IMG/VR virus record: IMGVR_UViG_3300032223_000741
Location: 1 to 37,148 of that record
Source: a virus
DNA length: 37,148 nucleotides
Direction: 5' to 3' (one strand)
The first letter of the stretch is position 1, and the number at the start of each line of letters is the position of its first letter. Below, piece after piece: positions 1 through 6,464 of the stretch. The position numbers were made by a program, and so were the translations under genes. The notes below the pieces were generated by a model. It was not told the origin of the DNA, ran no database searches, and saw nothing but the letters and a program-made list of their open reading frames with translations.

Positions 1-11
1 CCCCCCCCCCC
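1..11. repeat. Homopolymer run of 11 C (11 G on the coding strand)
   Basis: The run of eleven C is also present at 37026-37036. It encodes the glycines just before motif X of the methyltransferase. Poly-G runs of this length are typical slippage sites in bacterial phase-variable genes. A 7-C run at 128-134 lies in the same gene. Confidence 0.9.
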
Positions 12-123
12 AACTTGGGTATGTTTATCCATGACTCTTGGTGGTTCCCACTCATATTGCTTTTCTTTTGGTCTGCTAGGCCAGATGCTTCTTGTCTGCT
101 TATGTTTGCAATACGTCTCAAGA
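1..123. repeat. Terminal direct repeat (copy 1), contig overlap
   Basis: Bases 1-123 are identical to 37026-37148. A gene (the C5 methyltransferase) reads through the join in frame once one copy is removed, so the repeat is best explained as the overlap of a circular assembly, not two biological copies. The unique circle is then 37,025 bp. Circular assembly is compatible with circularly permuted or headful-packaged ends, or with cohesive ends joined in the cell. The sequence does not say which. Confidence 0.93.
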
Positions 124-758
124 TTCGCCCCCCCTTGTCCAGATTTGCTAATGTGTTCCAATTTGTTCCTTGATCCAAGCACTCTCCTGCTGTTGGAGTG
201 GGCCATGATAAAGACTCTTTTTCTTTGGTGAGGCGCGCCACATTCACTCGCACTAAAAACTCCTGCCGTTGCTTTGTAACCCACTCTTTCCAACTCTCGG
301 AGGACATGAAGCAGAACTTGCGTTCCTGCTGGATCATTCCATCCTTCTCCATTGAGTTTTGAGGAGATGATTCCTTCAACATTTTCAAGGAAAACAATGG
401 AAGGTCTGCTCCTTCTAATTCCGTCCAGAATGTAGGGAAAGAGATGGCGAGGGTCTTCATCTCCATTTCGCTTTCCTGCACAACTGAATGGCTGGCAAGG
501 GAAGCCTCCAGAGATGATGTCCACCTTTCCAAGAAACTCATCCCATGGGAAGGTTTTAAGATCCGTCCAGATAGGAGCGCAGTCCAAGAGTCCCGCTTCC
601 ATTTTTGAGACCAAGTTCGCGCAGGCGAAGGCTTCGATCTCACTAAAAGCGATTGTCCGCAGATTTCCGATTGCTCGGCTAAGTCCGAGATCAATTCCTC
701 CGTATCCCGCACAAAGGGAGATATGTGTAATTGTTTCGGGAGTATCCACATGGCTCAT
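1..758 (-). CDS. C5-cytosine DNA methyltransferase, N-terminal 252 codons (gene continues at 37025-36941)
   Basis: Transfers a methyl group from SAM to cytosine C5 in DNA; in phages this typically protects against host restriction or mimics host methylation. Starting at ATG 758 and joining across the circle to TAG at 36941 gives 843 nt and 280 aa. Visible motifs: motif I SLCAGYGGIDLGL (about residues 14-26), motif IV GGFPCQPFS with catalytic Cys88, motif VI FLENVEG (Glu125), motif VIII QRKRVFIMAH (about 178-187), and motif X LLGNGVVPATAELAF (about 256-270) in the distal part. The target-recognition segment between VIII and X is short, about 70 residues, so the target cannot be predicted. The start overlaps the upstream HTH gene as ATGA. 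An 11-G run lies directly before motif X. Confidence 0.93.
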   Translation of the reverse strand, partial: MSHVDTPETITHISLCAGYGGIDLGLSRAIGNLRTIAFSEIEAFACANLVSKMEAGLLDCAPIWTDLKTFPWDEFLGKVDIISGGFPCQPFSCAGKRNGDEDPRHLFPYILDGIRRSRPSIVFLENVEGIISSKLNGEGWNDPAGTQVLLHVLRELERVGYKATAGVFSASECGAPHQRKRVFIMAHSNSRRVLGSRNKLEHISKSGQGGANLETYCKHKQTRSIWPSRPKEKQYEWEPPRVMDKHTQVGGG

Positions 759-1000
759 GCGAGGCAAAGCTCCTGTTGTGCGAAGACGCAGTTGCGGATG
801 AAGTAGGAGGCATAGCGCTTCCTGTTGACGCCAATCACGATCTGCTCCTCAATCTCGTATCCTTCCTTGCGGAGTTCATGGATACGGGCGGCAAGTCGGA
901 AACATCCGTATTGCGCGAGGGCATCCAAGGCGGTGATGCGGTTGCCGGCGAGAAGGTGATCAAGGATCACTTTGGCCTGCGTAGGGTTGCTGTGACTCAC
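755..1000 (-). CDS. Helix-turn-helix protein, 81 aa
   Basis: Small, probable DNA-binding protein. The segment DALAQYGCFRLAARIHELRKEG (about residues 25-46, written here only to mark its extent) looks like the phage helix-turn-helix family in which LDAL..YGC.RLAARI is the recognition region. The start is GTG at 1000, chosen because GGGAGGT lies just upstream, one of the few good Shine-Dalgarno sites in the window. It overlaps the exonuclease stop by 4 nt and its own stop overlaps the methyltransferase start as ATGA, so the three are probably translationally coupled. It may regulate the early operon or assist replication; the sequence does not decide. Confidence 0.75.
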   Translation of the reverse strand: MSHSNPTQAKVILDHLLAGNRITALDALAQYGCFRLAARIHELRKEGYEIEEQIVIGVNRKRYASYFIRNCVFAQQELCLA

Positions 1001-2004
1001 TTGGCACCTCCCTTCTTGTCCTGCACAAGAGCCGTGGTTCCATCGCCAACAACAATGTCAACGGGGAGGGGATTGCTGGTAAAGGAAGCCCATGCCTTTT
1101 GCATCTTGCCGGCGTCCACCTTGAGGAAGTCAGCGGCCTTGGCGAATCCGAGTTCCTTAACGACATGGTTCAGAACATCCTCAACCGAGGCGACCGAGGC
1201 GGCACCCTTGCGAGTCTGGAGCTTCCAACCGGGGACAGAACTGCCGGTTTCCAGCTTGGCTTTAAGTGCCTCCTTGATGCCCCAATCCTCAAAGATGCCT
1301 TCCAACTTCTTGAAGGCGTCCATGTATGCCTCTGGACGGGTCAGGGCATCCTCCTGGGTGAATGCCAACTTCTGCTCTGCCAGAGTGATCGTCTCACGGG
1401 CAGGCATGACCCAGACAGGGCATTCCTTCCGCTTCGCGCACCAGTTGCAGAACTGGTTCTCGCGGGGGTTCTCGGCATTCGCCTTGATCCTCTCAATCAG
1501 CGGATAGATCAACTCTGCCGCCGACTCGCGGGTGAAACTCGTTGCGAATGCTTCGGAATCGTCGTTGTCAATCGGGACAATGACTGCCTGACACTCCTCG
1601 GCATCCTCCTGCTCCATGAGGGCGAGTGAATAAAACGCCATCTGGTGAAGGTAGGAATCGGGCGACTGCACCCCACTCTTCCAATCTACTAGGACAAGCT
1701 GCCCATCCTGCGTATTCCCCCAGAGGTCAACCGTGCCGAAGCTGATCTGATTGAGGTCGTTGTCAAGAAGCTGAACCTCCTCTTCAATACCCTGCACCGA
1801 GGCAATGTAGTTCCGCGCCCTGTCTGCCGCCCTCTTGAGGAGGGGGTCAGTAGGGGTCTCGCGGCGATGGAAGGCATCCGCCAACTTCTCATGGAGTTCG
1901 GTTCCACGATTAGCGGCCTTGCCAACGGGCTTGCCCGTGAAGTGTAGACACTCGTTCTTTTTATCCAAAGACGAAGGCGAGAGGGTAGCGTGATGCCGGC
2001 TCAT
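997..2004 (-). CDS. PD-(D/E)XK exonuclease (RecB/Cas4-like), RecT partner
   Basis: 335 aa. The N-terminal half carries a RecB-like nuclease core: RGTELHEKLADAF (about 33-45), GTVDLWG (about 90) and VLVDWKSG (about 104-111) with D and K in the expected places, followed by YLHQMAFYSLAL, the usual QxxxY region. A cysteine group (NQFCNWCAKRKECPVW, about 183-198) resembles the C-terminal Fe-S or zinc cluster of Cas4/AddB-type nucleases, although only three cysteines are visible here. It lies directly downstream of the RecT-like gene with a 4-nt ATGA overlap, the layout of a two-component phage recombination (exonuclease plus annealase) system. It probably resects double-strand ends for RecT. Confidence 0.85.
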   Translation of the reverse strand: MSRHHATLSPSSLDKKNECLHFTGKPVGKAANRGTELHEKLADAFHRRETPTDPLLKRAADRARNYIASVQGIEEEVQLLDNDLNQISFGTVDLWGNTQDGQLVLVDWKSGVQSPDSYLHQMAFYSLALMEQEDAEECQAVIVPIDNDDSEAFATSFTRESAAELIYPLIERIKANAENPRENQFCNWCAKRKECPVWVMPARETITLAEQKLAFTQEDALTRPEAYMDAFKKLEGIFEDWGIKEALKAKLETGSSVPGWKLQTRKGAASVASVEDVLNHVVKELGFAKAADFLKVDAGKMQKAWASFTSNPLPVDIVVGDGTTALVQDKKGGAK

Positions 2005-2828
2005 GCTGCCTCCTCCATGCTGGCGCCGACTGCGAACTCAATGACCTGGGGCCATGACTTCTTGAGCCTGCGGAGAATCGCCGGCTTGATGTCAGCGAGG
2101 TATTCCGCATCCGAGGGAATGGCGTCCTTGCTCTTGAGGAATCCAAGGATCGCTTCCTCGGAAACCTTGTCGGTCTCCGCAAGCTCGTAGATGGAATCCA
2201 GCGGGTCTTCCTTCTCGGCCTTTGGCGCCTCAACTACCTGGACGATCTCGCCTTCAATGACCTTCTCCTCCACAGGAGGGAGTGCCGCCTTGACTGCTTG
2301 GAATTTACCAAGGGGCTTGGAATCAAAGTCCTGCACCTCTTCAGCGAGGTAGACCCCGTTGAGACAGGCAGGGAAAACGGCGCGGACACCCTCTGCCACC
2401 GTCCTCGCGGACAGCATGGCGGTCGGGTACTGCTTCCATGTCTGCTTGCCTGTAAGACCGGCTGCATTAGCCCTCTCCATAGTCCATGAGACTTGAAGGG
2501 TGCCGCCGGCAGGGTGAGAAAACTCTGCCGTGCATTCGTGGTCGTTACGGACAAGCCATTGAATCTTGCCACCGGCATTCTGAAACCTCGCAAGCGCAGC
2601 CTGCGACTTGAGGGCAGGGCGTCCCTGGATTATGTCAAACTCTGCCGCTACCGAAGCGGGGTGCCGTCCCTCGGACTGCGCCACCAGCATCAGGGCGATT
2701 GCCTGATCTGGCGTCTTGATGCCGAAGAGACCTGACTTGGCGACTGCTGCCGCCATGCGCTCCATGTCGGAGAATGGGATGACTTCTGCTTGCTTGACCG
2801 CAAGTGCGGTCTGGGATGAATTACTCAT
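2001..2828 (-). CDS. RecT-like single-strand annealing protein
   Basis: 275 aa. The segment ALMLVAQSEGRHPASVAAEF...IIQGRPALKSQAALARFQNAGG (about 46-87), then FSHPAGGT, TMERANAAGLTGK and MLSARTVAEGVRAVFP, matches the RecT-like phage recombination proteins. The last 80 residues are acidic and low-complexity before a helical end, perhaps a partner-binding tail. The role is annealing of complementary single strands during phage recombination or replication, working with the exonuclease next door. No clear Shine-Dalgarno site precedes ATG 2828. Confidence 0.8.
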   Translation of the reverse strand: MSNSSQTALAVKQAEVIPFSDMERMAAAVAKSGLFGIKTPDQAIALMLVAQSEGRHPASVAAEFDIIQGRPALKSQAALARFQNAGGKIQWLVRNDHECTAEFSHPAGGTLQVSWTMERANAAGLTGKQTWKQYPTAMLSARTVAEGVRAVFPACLNGVYLAEEVQDFDSKPLGKFQAVKAALPPVEEKVIEGEIVQVVEAPKAEKEDPLDSIYELAETDKVSEEAILGFLKSKDAIPSDAEYLADIKPAILRRLKKSWPQVIEFAVGASMEEAA

Positions 2829-2861
2829 AGCTTCGGGTGTTCTCTAGAAGGTTCGTCCGGG

Positions 2862-3005
2862 CTACTTGAGGTCAGGGGACTGCAATCCCTTGGCCTCTCT
2901 CTCGTTGTAGGGTTCGTAGTCGTCACGGGCGGTGATGCGACCAATAAAAAAGGCAATCAATCCTGATAGGAAGAATGCCCCGGTGGTGATGTAGTCTGGT
3001 GTCAT
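2862..3005 (-). CDS. Small membrane protein, 47 aa
   Basis: ATG 3005 to TAG 2862. The N-terminus holds one hydrophobic segment (TTGAFFLSGLIAFFIGRI, about residues 7-24), then a charged tail rich in D, E, R and K (RDDYEPYNEREAKG). The predicted topology is a single-pass protein with a cytoplasmic tail. No family recognised. It fills the gap between the RecT gene and the tiny genes downstream of the excisionase-like gene, in the same direction, so it is probably expressed early. Confidence 0.5.
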   Translation of the reverse strand: MTPDYITTGAFFLSGLIAFFIGRITARDDYEPYNEREAKGLQSPDLK

Positions 3006-3055
3006 GTGATGTCGGTATGTTTTCGGGTTGTTGTGTTTTGGGTTGGACTAACGGA

Positions 3056-3157
3056 CTAACGTTGCAAAAAGGTGTTGTAGGTCATGTAGTGGGGGCGCCG
3101 GTCATGGTTCTGTGCGGCAAGCCATGAGCGAATGTTTTGAATGAGTGCCGCGATCAT
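3056..3157 (-). CDS. Putative 33-aa peptide
   Basis: ATG 3157 overlaps the stop of the preceding 26-aa reading frame as ATGA, and the stop is TAG 3056. The product (starting MIAALIQNIRSW) is a basic, amphipathic peptide with no recognised family. The only support is the tight overlap with its neighbour and the otherwise empty stretch. Confidence 0.35.
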   Translation of the reverse strand: MIAALIQNIRSWLAAQNHDRRPHYMTYNTFLQR

Positions 3158-3234
3158 TTGAAACGGGTGGCAGCAAGTGACAGGACGAGCATGGTGAACA
3201 GGGCGCCGCAGGCGATGATGTCGAGCTTGGTCAT
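3154..3234 (-). CDS. Putative 26-aa membrane peptide
   Basis: ATG 3234 follows the excisionase-like stop by one base (TAA-A-ATG) and ends at TGA 3154. The product (MTKLDIIACGALFTMLVLSL...) is almost all one hydrophobic helix. The call rests on spacing and composition only. Confidence 0.35.
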   Translation of the reverse strand: MTKLDIIACGALFTMLVLSLAATRFK

Positions 3235-3235
3235 T

Positions 3236-3433
3236 TTAGGCGGCGTTTGCTTCAATGAATGAATCAATGTCGGTTGACTTGAGCAGTCGGGTTCCCCCAA
3301 CGAGGTAGCTTTTAAGTTTCTTTGAGGTCATCCACGCATAGATTGTGGAGCGAGTGACCGAAGCGTATTCAGCGGCTTCCGCAGGGCGCAGATAAGCCTT
3401 CTGCTTATTGCTGGTAGTGTTTGTTATTGTCAT
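3236..3433 (-). CDS. Excisionase/MerR-like HTH protein, 65 aa
   Basis: The sequence LRPAEAAEYASVTRSTIYAWMTSKKLKSY..GGTRLLKSTDIDSFI is the standard single-HTH excisionase family (HTH_17 type): a helix-turn-helix, then a wing with GTRLLKSTDID. ATG 3433 is chosen over a TTG at 3484, because the longer form would encode the inverted repeat that overlaps the promoter. It is the first gene of the leftward early operon and lies close to integrase, so it may act as excisionase, as the lytic-side regulator, or both. It is divergent from the RHH-like gene at 3525. Confidence 0.8.
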   Translation of the reverse strand: MTITNTTSNKQKAYLRPAEAAEYASVTRSTIYAWMTSKKLKSYLVGGTRLLKSTDIDSFIEANAA

Positions 3434-3435
3434 CG

Positions 3436-3470
3436 TGCATCGTTTGTAGACAAATGATGCAAACGATGCA
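3436..3470. promoter_or_regulatory. Operator: 11-bp perfect inverted repeat
   Basis: TGCATCGTTTG at 3436-3446 is the exact reverse complement of CAAACGATGCA at 3460-3470, with a 13-nt spacer. The two halves lie over the -10 and -35 of the promoter for the excisionase-like gene, where a bound dimer would block RNA polymerase. The likely ligands are the excisionase-like protein itself or the divergently encoded RHH-like protein. Confidence 0.75.
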
Positions 3471-3471
3471 A
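3443..3471 (-). promoter_or_regulatory. Putative early leftward promoter (leaderless type)
   Basis: On the minus strand, TTGCAT (3471-3466), 17 bp, then TACAAA (3448-3443). The first T of the -35 lies 38 nt before ATG 3433, so the message would begin within a few bases of the start codon. It overlaps both operator halves. Confidence 0.55.
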
Positions 3472-3524
3472 CAAGAAAAAACAAAATAATTGCATTCAGA
3501 TTTAATCAGGCTGATCTTTACAGC

Positions 3525-3734
3525 ATGAGACTAGGAAAGAACCATTCGGTCAGGATTCCAGAGGTAGTTGATGCCTATCTGGAGTCTCTTCGTGCCGAAA
3601 GGGGGCCAGGAACAAAGATGAGTGAAATTATCCGACCTATTCTATGGGAATGGTATAAATCCGAAATGGATCAGGTTGGAAAAAAGATCAAGCTGCCAAA
3701 AACCCAAAAAACTCCTAAAGCAAAGGCAGCGTAG
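3525..3734 (+). CDS. Ribbon-helix-helix-like regulator candidate, 69 aa
   Basis: One of only two plus-strand genes. HSVRIPEVVDAYLESLRAE (about 7-25) reads as the strand and first helix, and MSEIIRPILWEWYK (about 32-45) as the second helix, of an Arc/MetJ-like fold. The tail is lysine-rich. It is divergent from the early leftward operon across an intergenic region with a strong operator, and convergent with integrase. It is the best candidate for the lysogeny repressor, since no CI-like protein was found; this is inference from position. A TTGCAT at 3490-3495 lies 35 nt before the ATG, without a good -10. TTTAAT at 3501-3506 is an alternative -10. Confidence 0.65.
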   Translation: MRLGKNHSVRIPEVVDAYLESLRAERGPGTKMSEIIRPILWEWYKSEMDQVGKKIKLPKTQKTPKAKAA

Positions 3735-3794
3735 TTCGATTCCCTTGTGGAACCCCAATAGAAGGCTACCAGTTAACACTTTTGTAATCAAGCC

Positions 3795-4847
3795 CTACAA
3801 TGCCCACCATGCGGCGGCATCCCGCCGGCTAATTGCATTAGCATAAGTCTCGTAGAGTAGGCGAGGGGAGGTATGCCCCATCTCAAAGGCAGTCTTGGAA
3901 GCGTCTCGGAAGTGTGCCAAATGATACGAGGCAAACGAGTGGCGAAGTGCATTCTGCGGGAAGCGATCACCTCCCAGCTTGGCTTCCACAGGCATCCCTC
4001 GGTGATGCCTCCATTCCTTGCTGACTCCAACCAACGGGCCTTCTCCCTTGGGAAGGTGGCGAAGCACGGCATCCTGTAGGGTGATTGACCGAGGCCGCAT
4101 TGCCTTTCCCTGCTTGCTCTGGTGCTTGTTGACGTTGATCTCTTGGTACTCCTCATCAATGCAGTCGTAGGTCATCCTCGACATCTCGCACGTCCGAAGG
4201 CCGGCGAAGCCTCCCAGGACGATCTTGCATTTGATCCACGGGTCATCAATGGGCAAGGCAAGCAGTCCCTTCATTTGGGCAACCGTGAGGATCTGTTTCC
4301 TTGCATCGGAGTCGGTCTTATCGGGAGTCGTGGCATCCTCAAATGGGGAGGCGGGAGCGATCTTGCGGATCTCCTTCCAGTTGAAGAACTGCCGAGCTTG
4401 GGAGAAGTGGTTCCAGATGGTTCGGATGGAGTAGTCAAGCCGGCTTACCCAATCGTCAATATCGTCTCCCGTCACCTTGTCGGGCGTAAGGTCTCCGAAG
4501 GTCAGGACAAACCGCTTGAGGCAGGCACGAGCCTGCTTGATCCCGTCTTCGGATAGACCGTCAATCTTGAGGTGGGCGAGGTAGAGAGAGGCAAGCCCCC
4601 CAATCTTGTCCGAGGTATTGCCCTTGGAAACCCGTTGCTTGAGGTCGTCAAGACGCGATACCGCCATGAACCTAGCGATGAAGCGAAAAGCAGATTCTTG
4701 GTGCTTAAAGAACTTTCTACCCCGATGACCGGCGTTCATGTCGGGGGGAAGATCGACGGCCCACCTCCCTTCCGATGGGTAGAATCGGGGAGTCAACCGG
4801 CGTGATCGTTGTTTGGAAGTCGCTGACACTTGCTGACACTTTGCCAT
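3795..4847 (-). CDS. int: Tyrosine recombinase (phage integrase)
   Basis: 350 aa. Catalyses site-specific integration between attP and a host attB. The N-terminal part (about 80-165) is the core-binding SAM-like domain (GLASLYLAHLKIDGLSEDG...). The catalytic domain shows Arg218 in GFAGLRTCEM, a lysine in KHQSKQGK (about 241-248), Arg302 in NALRHSFASYHLA, His325 in EMGHTSPRLL and the probable nucleophile Tyr335 in LYETYAN. The first histidine of the usual HxxR box is Asn299, a substitution that seems tolerated in some relatives. Its first codons overlap two arm-type repeats of attP, so Int binding could repress its own gene. Confidence 0.93.
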   Translation of the reverse strand: MAKCQQVSATSKQRSRRLTPRFYPSEGRWAVDLPPDMNAGHRGRKFFKHQESAFRFIARFMAVSRLDDLKQRVSKGNTSDKIGGLASLYLAHLKIDGLSEDGIKQARACLKRFVLTFGDLTPDKVTGDDIDDWVSRLDYSIRTIWNHFSQARQFFNWKEIRKIAPASPFEDATTPDKTDSDARKQILTVAQMKGLLALPIDDPWIKCKIVLGGFAGLRTCEMSRMTYDCIDEEYQEINVNKHQSKQGKAMRPRSITLQDAVLRHLPKGEGPLVGVSKEWRHHRGMPVEAKLGGDRFPQNALRHSFASYHLAHFRDASKTAFEMGHTSPRLLYETYANAISRRDAAAWWAL

Positions 4848-5009
4848 GTTTTCTCATTTTTGCAAATGTTGTGTCATGCTGTCTGAAAGCCCATTCTATC
4901 AGGGTCTATGGGCCATTCTCTCAAAAGTAGAAAATGGCGGTGAGGGAGGGATTCGAACTTATACTTTCCTCTGTGTAAAGTGTCAGTAAAAACGGAACCG
5001 CTGACACTT
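4822..5009. other. attP: attP region with four arm-type repeats
   Basis: The nonamer CTGACACTT occurs at 4823-4831 and 4833-4841 (direct, inside the first codons of int), at 5001-5009, and inverted at 4978-4986. The copies at 4978-4986 and 5001-5009 form an inverted repeat around a 14-nt spacer. The copies flank a tRNA-Ser 3'-end core at 4935-4958 on both sides, which is the layout of arm sites around a core in lambda-type attP. The interval has no gene. Confidence 0.75.
4935..4958 (-). other. attP core: 24-bp tRNA-Ser 3' end
   Basis: Read on the minus strand the core begins GTTCGAATCCC and ends CTCACCGCCA: T-loop, 3' half of the T-stem, 3' acceptor strand, discriminator G and CCA, typical of tRNA-Ser. 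Upstream bases (ATAAG where GAGGG is needed) do not complete the T-stem, and no 5' half is present, so it is not a tRNA gene. Carrying the tRNA 3' end lets an integrated phage restore the host gene. The predicted attB is the 3' end of a host tRNA-Ser. Confidence 0.8.
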
Positions 5010-5038
5010 GCGCGAGGGTTCCATACCCTCCCTCATTG

Positions 5039-5485
5039 TCAGTTTGTAAGACGCATTCGAAAATAAAACGCTTTGCTGCCGGCATACTTTTCAGCGGGAT
5101 GGTAGAGTTTGAATCCACATCCGATCAAGGAGTTTGCCGACGCCAGATTCCACGCAAGGACATAGGTGACGATCTCTTTGTACCCATGCCGTCTTGCCAT
5201 GCTGATACGGGCTTTAATGAGGCGCTTTTGGAGTCCCTTGCCCCGATACTTTGGAGTGACGCCAGATCGAACCATGTAGGCGAGACCCTTGTTGCTGGGG
5301 TGCCGGCACCCGCGCAGACCAGCAAAAGCCACTCCTTTGCCATTCTCGTTGCGGATTACCCACCACCAGCAATCCTCTAGGTCAGTTGCCGCATCCTCGC
5401 TGAAGGCGATACGATCAAGTCGCAAAACCTCCTTTGCCGTTTTGGGCGGCAATTTCCACGGGGTTGCTTCGCATCGGAGTTTCAC
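5039..5485 (-). CDS. GNAT-family N-acetyltransferase
   Basis: 148 aa. Acetyl-CoA-dependent acetyltransferase; substrate unknown. Motif A is VTPKYRGKGLQKRLI (about 76-90, with the R-G-K-G pyrophosphate loop), followed by ARRHGYKEIVTYVLAWNLASANSLIGCGF, the usual motif B end in which NxxSxxxxxxxGF is typical. The start is GTG 5485, which overlaps the stop of the HTH gene by 4 nt. Located next to attP, it is the last gene of the leftward transcript before the attachment site, a common place for genes expressed by the prophage or carried as accessory cargo. Confidence 0.85.
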   Translation of the reverse strand: MKLRCEATPWKLPPKTAKEVLRLDRIAFSEDAATDLEDCWWWVIRNENGKGVAFAGLRGCRHPSNKGLAYMVRSGVTPKYRGKGLQKRLIKARISMARRHGYKEIVTYVLAWNLASANSLIGCGFKLYHPAEKYAGSKAFYFRMRLTN

Positions 5486-5733
5486 ACAATTCGGTAATGC
5501 GGCACGGGGTAGAGCTTATCGCCTGTGTTCACATTGAACTTGGCACCTTCAATTAGGCCAAGTTTGACGGCCTCTCGGAGATACTTCCTGACTTGCGTTT
5601 CGCTTTTGCCGGTCTCCTTGGCAATTTGAGTGGCAGACTTAAAGCCTGGTGGCACTTTATCTTCTGTTCTCTTGCCAGCGGCGGCTAGGATCTGGAGCCA
5701 ATCGTTTGCGGTTTTTACAGGGGCAGTCGCCAT
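5482..5733 (-). CDS. Winged-helix/HTH protein, 83 aa
   Basis: SATQIAKETGKSETQVRKYLREAVKLGLIEG (about 33-63) has the shape of a helix-turn-helix with recognition helix SETQVRKYLREAVKLG, followed by a short beta wing (KFNVNTGDKLYPVPHYRIV). Probably a DNA-binding regulator. It overlaps the metallophosphoesterase by 19 nt and the GNAT gene by 4 nt, so it belongs to the same transcript. Target unknown. Confidence 0.7.
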   Translation of the reverse strand: MATAPVKTANDWLQILAAAGKRTEDKVPPGFKSATQIAKETGKSETQVRKYLREAVKLGLIEGAKFNVNTGDKLYPVPHYRIV

Positions 5734-6464
5734 GTCTCGTTAGGGTTGCGTTGGGTTATGTGGAGTGAGCTTTGATTCAATTCCTCGCAGTATTCGCCCC
5801 ACAGGAATGCTTGCGTCCATGCAAGGGTGGCGCGATGGGTGTTGGCATAATCCATAGCCCCTCGTTGAGTAAGGGTGCCAATGTTGTAGCCGGTGCCTCC
5901 GTTGATTGTTCTAGCTGACTGAATGGATACCTTATGGGTATGCCCAAATACCGCTTTGCGACGGGTGGCGTTACACATCATTTCGGCCTGATCTCTTGCC
6001 GCCATTTCGTTAAAAATTGACCCATGCGAAAATCCAATATCGGCAATGTCAACGCATTGGAAAACGCCATCGTAGGGGACGAGACGGGCTTTGAGCTTTT
6101 GGCAAGTCTGCTCCATAGCCTCAACGATTTTGTGGGCAGCATAGGCAACCGGGGCATTGGGTGATGACCTAGCCTTAAACGCTCTCACCTCATGGTTGCC
6201 TGCCAATACGATCTGGGGGCGCAATTCGCGTAGATGTTGCAGGCCGGTGTCTATGTCAGGGATAAGCGGCTCCGCTTCCGAGACTCCTTTTGCCCCACTC
6301 ATCAGACTTGTGAGGTCTACGAAGTCACCGCAATGGATTGTGGTTATCGGCTTGAATCGCTCCTTAAAGGTCATCACGGCTTTCCAGGCTTCCTTATCTA
6401 CATATCGAGCATGACTGCAGGAAATCGCCAAAATCCTGCGCCAGCGGTGGGTTATATTTGCCAT
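5715..6464 (-). CDS. Calcineurin-like metallophosphoesterase
   Basis: 249 aa. Contains the metal-binding series of the family: ISCSHARY (DxH position replaced by S-x-H), IHCGDFVD (GD), LAGNHEVRA (GNHE), GFSHGS (H) and FGHTHK (GHxH). Phage members hydrolyse phosphodiesters or phosphomonoesters, sometimes nucleic-acid ends; the substrate here is unknown. Replacement of the first conserved Asp by Ser in the DxH motif is notable and may change metal use. Start ATG overlaps the upstream stop as TGATG. Confidence 0.85.
   Translation of the reverse strand: MANITHRWRRILAISCSHARYVDKEAWKAVMTFKERFKPITTIHCGDFVDLTSLMSGAKGVSEAEPLIPDIDTGLQHLRELRPQIVLAGNHEVRAFKARSSPNAPVAYAAHKIVEAMEQTCQKLKARLVPYDGVFQCVDIADIGFSHGSIFNEMAARDQAEMMCNATRRKAVFGHTHKVSIQSARTINGGTGYNIGTLTQRGAMDYANTHRATLAWTQAFLWGEYCEELNQSSLHITQRNPNETWRLPL

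Noticed and set aside
31-231. Plus-strand 66-codon frame at the contig start
   Set aside because: Antisense of the methyltransferase, whose conserved motifs define the real frame.
731-1507. Plus-strand open frame of 258 codons opposite the exonuclease
   Set aside because: Shadow of the exonuclease and HTH genes; no promoter and no recognisable product.
3434-3484. Longer start (TTG 3484) of the excisionase-like gene
   Set aside because: It would encode the 11-bp operator repeat and the promoter as protein; ATG 3433 leaves them intergenic.
3733-3757. Second tRNA 3'-end-like sequence downstream of int (GTTCGATTCCC... ending CCCCA)
   Set aside because: It does not match a usual bacterial tRNA acceptor end, has no flanking arm repeats and no 5' T-stem; the tRNA-Ser core at 4935-4958 is a far better attP.
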